Of a stretch of DNA of 64,000 nucleotides, positions 24,559 through 31,917 are shown in pieces (position 1 is the first letter of the stretch; each line of letters opens with the position of its first letter). This stretch comes from Hydrogenophaga sp. (lineage in GTDB: Bacteria > Pseudomonadota > Gammaproteobacteria > Burkholderiales > Burkholderiaceae_C). The DNA lies in assembly GCA_030653975.1 (NCBI GenBank), contig JAURYH010000002.1:1-64000 (forward strand), written 5' to 3'. Both the position numbers and the translations under genes were made by a program. The notes beneath the pieces were generated by a model. That model did no database searches and was not told the DNA's origin. It saw only the letters and a list, made by a program, of their open reading frames with translations.

Positions 24559-24866
24559 AGAGAGATCGACTGGGGCGAGGGACGGGGGAACGGCCCTCGG
24601 GTGAAAGGGCTTTTTGCCTGGACTGGCTCGGTGGTTGCGGGCTGTGTGGGGCAGGTACTCGGCCAGAAGCGGCGTTCTCAAGGCAGTGGTGATCCCATCC
24701 GGCGGGCCGCCCAAATCGGGCCGTGGCCTCGAAGAGGCGAGACGAAATTGCCAGGATGGTCGCGCGTACGTTTTCGAACAAATTTAAGGTGGCGTCCTCA
24801 AGAAGATGGGTAGAGTGAACGTCGTGGCGAGCGACGCGACCAAACGCACTCACGGGGGAGCCCCAC

Positions 24867-25586
24867 TTGGTACATCCATATCACCCACGCAACAACAAGT
24901 TGTTGGCATGTTTGCCCCGAGCCGAGTGGCAACGTTGGAAACCGCAGCTTGAACTGGTCGATCTGCCGCTGGGCAAGGTGCTGTACGAGCCGAGCGCGCA
25001 ACAGACTTTCGTTTACTTTCCCACCAGCGCGATCGTCTCGCTGCTTTACCTGCTGGAGGATGGATCGTCGGCGGAGATGGCGGTGGTCGGTTTTGAGGGC
25101 CTGGTGGGCATACCCATTCTCATGGGCGGTGGCTCCACGCCGAGCCACGCCGTGGTGCAAAGCGCGGGCATGGGTTACCGGCTTCGTGCCAACGCATTCA
25201 AGGATGAGTTCGAGCTTTCCAGCCCGGTCAAGCACCTGATGCTGCGGTACACGCAAGCCCTGATCACGCAGTTGAGCCAGACTGCTGCGTGCAATCGCCA
25301 CCACTCGCTGGAAAAGCAGTTCATCCGGTGGCTGTTGCTCAGACTGGACCGTTTGCCCGGCAACGAAGTGGTGATGACGCAGGAGCTGATCGCCCACATG
25401 CTGGGCGTGCGCCGTGAGAGCGTCACCGAAGCAGCGCACAAATTGCAGGCTGCTGGCCAGATCCGCTACGCGCGCGGCCACATCTGGGTGCTGGACCGGC
25501 ACAGGCTGGAGGAAGGCGCTTGCGAGTGCTATGGGGTGGTGAAAAAGGAACTCGACCGCCTGATTCCTGATTGCGAAACTGGCTGA
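24867..25586 (+). CDS. Crp/Fnr family transcriptional regulator
   Basis: cNMP-like domain plus C-terminal wHTH (LIAHMLGVRRESVTEAAHKLQAAGQIRYARGHIWVLD). TTG start at 24867 with GGGGGAG upstream. Confidence 0.85.
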   Translation: MVHPYHPRNNKLLACLPRAEWQRWKPQLELVDLPLGKVLYEPSAQQTFVYFPTSAIVSLLYLLEDGSSAEMAVVGFEGLVGIPILMGGGSTPSHAVVQSAGMGYRLRANAFKDEFELSSPVKHLMLRYTQALITQLSQTAACNRHHSLEKQFIRWLLLRLDRLPGNEVVMTQELIAHMLGVRRESVTEAAHKLQAAGQIRYARGHIWVLDRHRLEEGACECYGVVKKELDRLIPDCETG

Positions 25587-25608
25587 TTCAAAAACATGGC
25601 CAGCCCCG

Positions 25609-25857
25609 TCATTGGCCCGATTCGGCCTGCTCCAGCTGTCTGGCCCGCTCGGCGGCCAGATCGTTGACGTAGCCCTCGACCTGCCGTTCAAACCCGGGCA
25701 CATCCTGGAGCCTCCGGGGAACAGCGGGCACAGTGGGTACAGCCTCATCCGAAACGGTCGCCGGCTTCTGAACCTTGGCGGGCGAGCCGCCGTCCAGTTG
25801 CCGGGCCACGAGAAGCCCGACCACCAGAAGCGCCAACAACAAAGCCACCAGTCTCAT
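25609..25857 (-). CDS. small hypothetical protein with N-terminal TM/signal segment
   Basis: MRLVALLLALLVVGLLVARQLDGGSPAKVQKPATV...; hydrophobic N-terminus. Confidence 0.5.
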   Translation of the reverse strand: MRLVALLLALLVVGLLVARQLDGGSPAKVQKPATVSDEAVPTVPAVPRRLQDVPGFERQVEGYVNDLAAERARQLEQAESGQ

Positions 25858-26003
25858 GAGCACCCACCTCCTTCAAGGTCATCGAGTTTTCGAACCGGGC
25901 ACACCCCGGTCTGCCTGACCCGGATCATTCTGCCGGTTTCTGCGGCCCGCTTCGCCCCCTCTACAATGCGCGCCCCCAAGCCCATTCCCCGAACCCCGAT
26001 TTC

Positions 26004-26831
26004 ATGAACATCACTGTCAACCCGGAACTCAAAGCCTATATCGACCCCTTGACCCCGGAGGAACACGAGGCGCTGGAGCGCAGCCTCCTGGCCGAGGGCT
26101 GCCGCGATGCGCTGGTGCTCTGGGGCGATGTGCTGGTGGACGGGCACAACCGCTACGGCATCTGCCAGAAACACGGCCTCCCTTTCGAGACGGTGCAGAA
26201 CCCGCGCTTCCAGTCCATGGAAGACGTGCACCTGTGGATGATCGACCAGCACCTGGGCCGGCGCAGCGTGTCGGACTTCCAGCGTGGCGTGCTGGCGCTG
26301 CGCAAGCGCGAAATCATCGCCGAACGGCGCGCCCGGTTTCTGGCTGCGCCGCGCGAGGAAACATCGCCCGAGCCGGCCGAGCAGGACGTCCCATCAGCCC
26401 ACCCGGTGGCCACAGCGGCCGTGACGGAGCCCCGGCCGCTGAACAGCCGCGAAGACATCGCCCGGGCGGCGCGGCTCAGCAGCAGCCAGGTGGTGATGAT
26501 CGAAAAAATCCAGAAGCAGGCCGAGCCCGAGCTGGTGGCGGCGCTGAAGTCCGGGGCGATCTCGCTCAACGCGGCGGCGGCCGTGGCCAGCCTGCCGGCC
26601 GAAGAGCAGAAGGCCGCCGCGCTGGCCGGCAAGGACGAGCTCAAGCTGGCGGCCAAGCGGGTTCGCGATGCGAAGCGCAAGCCGTCGGAAGCGGCGCCCG
26701 ATCAGCCGGCCGACGAAGCGGGCGATGAATTGCAGCGCTTGCGTGACCGCGTGAACGAGCTGCAGGCGGAAAACGCGGCGCTGCGTCAGCAGCTGGAGGC
26801 CTTGCGCTCAGGGCACGCAGTGCCGTTCTGA
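26004..26831 (+). CDS. ParB/Spo0J-like protein (plasmid partition/replication-related), orphan
   Basis: LTPEEHEALERSLLAEGCRDALVLWGDVLVDGHNRYGICQKHGLPFETVQ; C-terminal coiled coil; no ParA nearby. Confidence 0.8.
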   Translation: MNITVNPELKAYIDPLTPEEHEALERSLLAEGCRDALVLWGDVLVDGHNRYGICQKHGLPFETVQNPRFQSMEDVHLWMIDQHLGRRSVSDFQRGVLALRKREIIAERRARFLAAPREETSPEPAEQDVPSAHPVATAAVTEPRPLNSREDIARAARLSSSQVVMIEKIQKQAEPELVAALKSGAISLNAAAAVASLPAEEQKAAALAGKDELKLAAKRVRDAKRKPSEAAPDQPADEAGDELQRLRDRVNELQAENAALRQQLEALRSGHAVPF

Positions 26832-26847
26832 TCCTGATTTGGAGGGG

Positions 26848-27039
26848 TCAGATTCTCGGGTTCTTCGGTGCGTCCGTGGGGGCCTTGCCGTCTTCATCCA
26901 GATCCTTGTTGGGCTTGATGGCCGGCGAACCAGCGCCTGGAGCGTCATCGACGTTGTCTTCCACCATATCCAGAAATTCATCGACTTCGTCGGTGGAGTG
27001 CCTGGATGGCTCAATGTGGGCCGTTTTCTCGCGGGTCAT
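26848..27039 (-). CDS. small acidic hypothetical protein
   Basis: MTREKTAHIEPSRHSTDEVDEFLDMVEDNVDDAPGAGSPAIKPNKDLDEDGKAPTDAPKNPRI; GGAAAC(ACC) upstream of ATG. Confidence 0.45.
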   Translation of the reverse strand: MTREKTAHIEPSRHSTDEVDEFLDMVEDNVDDAPGAGSPAIKPNKDLDEDGKAPTDAPKNPRI

Positions 27040-27137
27040 GGTGTTTCCTTTCGGTTGGGAATGGGACCTTAGGCTGTCCATCGCAGCGCCCTCATAGGGA
27101 CAGGTTTGAGACCATCTGTCTGTTCGCCAGCCAACCA

Positions 27138-28157
27138 TCAGGGGACCTGCAGCACCCGAAACTGCCTGGCCGCAAAAGCCCAGACCATGCGCGACGCATC
27201 CGGCCCCTGGCCGTCGCTGAAGGCCTTGCTCGCAGCGCCACCGCTCCAGGCGTGGGCCAGGCCGCTCACGGCGACCAGTGTGGCCACGGTGCTGCCCTTG
27301 CGTTTGAAATCGGTGACCGACATCGGGTAGCGCTGGCCCCGTTGCACGCTGCGCGCCTGGCTCGCCGTCGCTCCGGCCGCCTGGGCCCAGACCTGCGCCG
27401 CGGCCAGGCCGTTCTTGGGCGAGACCACGGCGTCCGCGTCGCCGTGGATCACCAGCAGGGGTGGCCAGTGGGCCTCCATCGCGTTCGGTGTGGTCATCAA
27501 CGGGGTCGTGACGCGATGGCCGTGCATGGCGCCCAGAGCCGACAGGGTGGAGTGCGCGGTGCCGGGTGGAATGCCCGAATGCATGACCACAGCCTTGAAA
27601 CGCCCCGGGTGCCGGGTGACCAGCAAGGCGGCCATGCTCGCACCGGCCGACAGGCCGGCGATGGCCACACGGGTCTTGTCCACCGGGTACAGCAGGCAGA
27701 CCTGGTCAACCGCCTGCATGATCAAGGCGGCTTCGCCATAGGCTCGGCCGGTCTTGGTGTCGAACCAGTTCCAGCAGCCCTGCCCGTTGGCGAGCCGGTC
27801 CTGCTCGGGGTAGAGCACCAGAAAACGTTCGCGCATCGCGATGCGGTTCATGCGCGTGCTCGCGGCGAAGCTGTTGGCGTCCTGACCGCAGCCGTGCAGC
27901 ATCACCACCAGCGGCAGCTGCTCGCCAAACTCGACCCCTGGCGGGCGGTAGACCCTGAAGCGCCGGGCCCCAGCCGCGCCCATGACGACACCGGGCATCC
28001 ATGCGCCGGCACCGGGTGGCGGCGCGCGCCTGGCCGCCGCGGGCTTCAGGGTTTTCTTGAGTGCCCGGGTACTGGAAGCGGTGGCCAGGCGTGTCATCGC
28101 TTTGAGGCTCCGCTCGAAACTTTTGGCCCAAGCGGACGGGCGATATCGTTTGCTCAT
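27138..28157 (-). CDS. PHB depolymerase family esterase
   Basis: FRVYRPPGVEFGEQLPLVVMLHGCGQDANSFAASTRMNRIA; lipase box GLSAGAS; QGCWNWFD. Confidence 0.9.
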   Translation of the reverse strand: MSKRYRPSAWAKSFERSLKAMTRLATASSTRALKKTLKPAAARRAPPPGAGAWMPGVVMGAAGARRFRVYRPPGVEFGEQLPLVVMLHGCGQDANSFAASTRMNRIAMRERFLVLYPEQDRLANGQGCWNWFDTKTGRAYGEAALIMQAVDQVCLLYPVDKTRVAIAGLSAGASMAALLVTRHPGRFKAVVMHSGIPPGTAHSTLSALGAMHGHRVTTPLMTTPNAMEAHWPPLLVIHGDADAVVSPKNGLAAAQVWAQAAGATASQARSVQRGQRYPMSVTDFKRKGSTVATLVAVSGLAHAWSGGAASKAFSDGQGPDASRMVWAFAARQFRVLQVP

Positions 28158-28291
28158 TCGGGGCATTCTGCACTTGACCAATGTGCGTGCGCGAGCGCAC
28201 AGACCGCCCTGGCCCGTGTCCTTATTGTTCCTAAATCGCAAGGCACGAACCGTCGGTATTTCCGACGCTCGACCCGCATTGAGGAACCACT

Positions 28292-28579
28292 ATGTCCCTG
28301 AACCAAAAAACCAGGCAGCCCATCGGACGCCAGGTGGCCACACCACCGCGTGGCGCGAAACCGCCCACGTTGAACCCTGATCTGCCGCTGCCTCACGAAC
28401 GCGACCAGGCGGTCGACGCCACGGCCGATGCGCGCGACCCCCAGATGGCCCAGGCCCAGCGCGATATCGACGCCGGTCTGGTCGACACCGACATGCATGC
28501 GACCCCCGGCCTGGACGCGCAGCGCCGCGCCCGCCTGGTTCCCGGCCCCGGCGGCAAGCCGCCATCGTCGGGCGGCTGA
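28292..28579 (+). CDS. hypothetical protein
   Basis: MSLNQKTRQPIGRQVATPPRGAKPPTLNPDLPLPHERDQAVDATADARDPQMAQAQRDIDAGLVDTD... Confidence 0.5.
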   Translation: MSLNQKTRQPIGRQVATPPRGAKPPTLNPDLPLPHERDQAVDATADARDPQMAQAQRDIDAGLVDTDMHATPGLDAQRRARLVPGPGGKPPSSGG

Positions 28580-28651
28580 TCCCTGCTGCAGGCGTTCAAG
28601 TTTTGCACACCAACCGCCTGGCACCCGCGCTCAATTCGAAAGGAATGACCC

Positions 28652-28918
28652 ATGAACCGCCTCGCTGATCTGCCAGACCCATACCGCCCGCAGGCCGTGG
28701 CGTCGATACCGGTCCAGTCGCCTGTGCCCGGGCCGTGGCCGGAACCGGAGCCATCTCTGCCACCGGGCCAACCACCGTCCCCCGACGGCGTGCCTTTGCC
28801 CGTTGAGCCCATTGACATTCCGCCGCAAGTTCCGCCCGAGATCCGCGAGCCGCACCAACCCGGCGAGCACCTCCCCCTCAGCACCGACCCGGGCCTTTCA
28901 CCCCCAACGCGTCACTGA
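28652..28918 (+). CDS. proline-rich small hypothetical protein
   Basis: MNRLADLPDPYRPQAVASIPVQSPVPGPWPEPEPSLPPGQPP...; GAAAGGA upstream. Confidence 0.5.
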   Translation: MNRLADLPDPYRPQAVASIPVQSPVPGPWPEPEPSLPPGQPPSPDGVPLPVEPIDIPPQVPPEIREPHQPGEHLPLSTDPGLSPPTRH

Positions 28919-28933
28919 CGCCAAGGAGCCATC

Positions 28934-29770
28934 ATGAATCCATTCATTTCTCCCCAGGCGAAGCCGGCACCGGTTGACGGCGACCTCGCCGACCAAGCAC
29001 GGTCCGGCCACGGTATTCCGTCGCAAGACCTGAACCCCGCAGCGCAGTCGTTGCTGAACCCTGAAGAAGCCGAGCGCGAGGCCAAGTCGGTTTTGACGGG
29101 CGGTGGCGTGGTGGCCGGTGCGGCTGCGGGTGCTGCCATCGGCAGCGTGGTCGCTGGCCCCGTGGGTGCGGTGGTGGGCGGCACGGTAGGCGCCGTTGCC
29201 GGCGCACTGGGTGGCGCCGCGGCTGGCTCCATGGTGGAGCCGGAAGACCCGGGCGCCGTCGAACAAGCACCCTTGGTGGTGCCTGCGGTCCTCACTGATC
29301 CACCCGCAAGACCTGTGGCAACAGGTGGGACAAACCTCAACCAGGAGACAAAGATGCAACTTCTCAAAGACGTGATGAGCCACGACGTGCAGGTGATCAG
29401 CCCCGAGGCGACGCTCCAGGACGCCGCAGCCCGGATGCGGGACGACGGCTTCGGGATGCTGCCCGTGGGCGAGAACGACCGCATGATCGGCGCAGTGACC
29501 GACCGCGACATCGCCGTGCGTGCCGTCGCCGAAGGCAAAGGCGGCGACACGCTGGTTCGCGACGTGATGTCGGAAGACGTGATCTGGTGCTATGAGGACG
29601 ACACCGTGGAGACGGGTGCCGACAAGATGAGCCAGTATCAGGTCAGGCGCCTGCCGGTGGTGAACCGCGAGAAGCGCCTGGTGGGCATCGTGTCACTCGG
29701 CGACTTTGCCGTCGCAGCCGACGACATCCAGCCCACCGCTGCTGCCCTGGTTGGCATTTCGCAACCGTAG
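28934..29770 (+). CDS. glycine-zipper domain fused in frame to a tandem CBS-domain protein
   Basis: N-part GGGVVAGAAAGAAIGSVVAGPVGAVVGGTVGAVAGALGGAAAGS; C-part MQLLKDVMSHDVQVISPEATLQDAAARMRDDGFGMLPVGENDRMIGAVTDRDIAVRAVAEG. AGGAG plus ATG inside the ORF at 29343-29356. Confidence 0.82.
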   Translation: MNPFISPQAKPAPVDGDLADQARSGHGIPSQDLNPAAQSLLNPEEAEREAKSVLTGGGVVAGAAAGAAIGSVVAGPVGAVVGGTVGAVAGALGGAAAGSMVEPEDPGAVEQAPLVVPAVLTDPPARPVATGGTNLNQETKMQLLKDVMSHDVQVISPEATLQDAAARMRDDGFGMLPVGENDRMIGAVTDRDIAVRAVAEGKGGDTLVRDVMSEDVIWCYEDDTVETGADKMSQYQVRRLPVVNREKRLVGIVSLGDFAVAADDIQPTAAALVGISQP

Positions 29771-29852
29771 CGCAGGCCTGGGGCGTTAAGGCACCGCCCT
29801 GCTGACCCACAGCGTTCATCTTCCGTGGCCTGCGGTCGCACGGTGGAAGCGC

Positions 29853-30725
29853 TCAGTCCGGTCGTTGCGGTATGCCCGGTGCCGGGGGCGGGGGCGCGGG
29901 CTTGCGACGTTGCGCGAACACCCAGGTGAACTCCGCGCCGAGCAGGAAAACCTGCGCCGAGTAGTACACCCACAGCAGCAGCACCACCAGGGACGACGCG
30001 GCGCCGAACACAGAGGCCACGGCGCTGCGGCCGATGTACAGGCCGATCAGTGTTTTGCCGACCGTGAACAACAAGGCGGTGATGAGTGCGCCGATCCACA
30101 CATCGCGCCAGGCGACAGCTGTCCTAGGCATCCATTTGTAGATCATCGCAAACACCGCGGTGATGAACGTCAGTGTCACCACAAAGTTGACGGCGTCGGC
30201 CACGATCGCGAATTCGCCGAACCAGGGTGCCCACCATTTGCCCAGTGCGGCCATCAAGGCACTGAGCACCAGTGAAACCAGGAGCAGGAACCCGATGCCC
30301 AGGACCATCCCGAGCGAGAGCAGGCGCACCCGGAAGAAGTCCCGCACACCACTGAAGTCGGGGCGGAGGGGGACCTGCCAGATGCGGTCCATGGCGTTCT
30401 GCAGTTCGACAAACACGGTGGTGGCACCGATCAGCAGTGTGCCCAGGCCCACCAGCATGCCCACCAGGCTGGCGGCTGGCTTGTCCAGGCTCTCGAGCAC
30501 CGTGTCCAGGGTGGTGGCGCTGTCCTCTCCCACCATCAGGGATATCTGCGCAAAGATCTCCGCCCGTGCAGCCGCTTCGCCAAAGAAAAAACCGGTGACC
30601 GAAATGACGATCAGCAGCAGCGGCGCGATCGAAAACAGCGTGTAGAAAGCGAGCGCCGCACCCATGCTGGGCGCGTAATCATCGAGCCACGCGTTGACCG
30701 TCGAGGTGAGCAGCCGCCAGATCAT
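29853..30725 (-). CDS. YihY/virulence factor BrkB family membrane protein
   Basis: MIWRLLTSTVNAWLDDYAPSMGAALAFYTLFSIAPLLLIVISVTGFFFGEAAARAEI; six TM-like segments. Confidence 0.9.
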   Translation of the reverse strand: MIWRLLTSTVNAWLDDYAPSMGAALAFYTLFSIAPLLLIVISVTGFFFGEAAARAEIFAQISLMVGEDSATTLDTVLESLDKPAASLVGMLVGLGTLLIGATTVFVELQNAMDRIWQVPLRPDFSGVRDFFRVRLLSLGMVLGIGFLLLVSLVLSALMAALGKWWAPWFGEFAIVADAVNFVVTLTFITAVFAMIYKWMPRTAVAWRDVWIGALITALLFTVGKTLIGLYIGRSAVASVFGAASSLVVLLLWVYYSAQVFLLGAEFTWVFAQRRKPAPPPPAPGIPQRPD

Positions 30726-30939
30726 CCGGGTTACCGATCTGGGGGTGCGCTGCCGCTTGCCGCCGAGCCACCTCGGTGCACCGACCGGGCAGGCTCCCAA
30801 ATTTCGGCCGGGGTGAGTTGCATGGGTGGCTCCTGGGCGGGTTCGCACGTGAAACCAATTGTTGGGGAGCTGACCCGTTCGCGTCGGTGCGATGGCACAC
30901 AAAAACCTGGCCAATGTGCTGCAGCAGCGCCAGCGGGGC

Positions 30940-31773
30940 CTAGAAGCGGTCTTGTGCCGGGTCGGCTTCGCGCACGGCGGGGCCGGTCTGCGCCAGCGTC
31001 ATCCACACATGAAACGGCAGGCGCTGAATGCCGCGGCGCGGCGCTTCGCGGGCGATGCTGAGCTCGCCGTCGCGGGCGTACATCACGCCGCACTCGGGCG
31101 GCACCTCTTGGGGCTGGGCGATGGGTCGGCCCTTGGCGTCGTGGCCGAGCACGTACCAGCAGGCGCTGGCCATCTCCAGGTAGGCGGCGCGCTTGGCGGG
31201 TTTCTTCAGGTCGCCCAGCAGGTCGGCGCGGCTGACCTTGATCTCGTGCACCACCGGCTCCAGGTAGGCCTCGACCGAGCTGCGGCGGATGGAAAACACG
31301 TCCGGGCAGGCCATGCACCAGGCGTGTTCGGGGGCGGCGGGGTTGGTGGTCACTTCGGCCTCGAAGGCCGCCATCTGAGCCGCCCAGCCGGGCGCCGGCT
31401 CCGCCACCACCGGCGCTGCGGCCTCGCCCAGCAGCAAGGCCCGGGGCAGCGGCACGCGCAGCATCAGGCCGCGCCAGGCCAGGCGACCGGCGCGCGTCAT
31501 GGCCACCGCCACCTGCTCCACCAGCGCCTCGTGCGGCGTGCGCGCGGCCTTGTTGCTGGCGAACACGCGCGCCAGCGTCTGGATGCCGGCGTCGGTCACG
31601 CGCAGGGTCTCGTGGCCGTCGGCAGACACCCGGCGCTCCAGCAAGCCGGCCGCCAGCAGCTCGACCTCGACCATGTCGGCGCAGGGCCAGCCGGCGGAGC
31701 GGTAGATGTCGCGCAGGCGCCGGTGGTGCTGGCGGTTGAGCGGGGGCGGTTCGGGGGAAAAGGCGGACTCCAT
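30940..31773 (-). CDS. MmcB-like / PD-(D/E)XK nuclease-fold DNA repair protein
   Basis: wHTH-like N-terminus, then CPDVFSIRRSSVEAYLEPVVHEIKVSRADLLGDLKKPAKRAAYLEMASACWYV (PD...EIK). Confidence 0.65.
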   Translation of the reverse strand: MESAFSPEPPPLNRQHHRRLRDIYRSAGWPCADMVEVELLAAGLLERRVSADGHETLRVTDAGIQTLARVFASNKAARTPHEALVEQVAVAMTRAGRLAWRGLMLRVPLPRALLLGEAAAPVVAEPAPGWAAQMAAFEAEVTTNPAAPEHAWCMACPDVFSIRRSSVEAYLEPVVHEIKVSRADLLGDLKKPAKRAAYLEMASACWYVLGHDAKGRPIAQPQEVPPECGVMYARDGELSIAREAPRRGIQRLPFHVWMTLAQTGPAVREADPAQDRF

Positions 31774-31800
31774 GAACTGACTATATAACCAGTACCATGC

Positions 31801-31895
31801 GCGTGGGTGCGATCCAAAGTGGTGTTTTCCGTGCCTCTCTCCTTCCCCCTCTGGGGGAAGGAGCCAAACCACATCACTTTGAATCGCGCCCATGC
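31801..31895. repeat. long imperfect inverted repeat between divergent nuclease and helicase genes
   Basis: GCGTGGGTGCGATCCAAAGTGGTG (31801-31824) against CATCACTTTGAATCGCGCCCATGC (31872-31895), inner CCTTCCCC/GGGGAAGG stem. Confidence 0.75.
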
Positions 31896-31917
31896 ACGCC
31901 ACAAACCGAGCCCTCTC

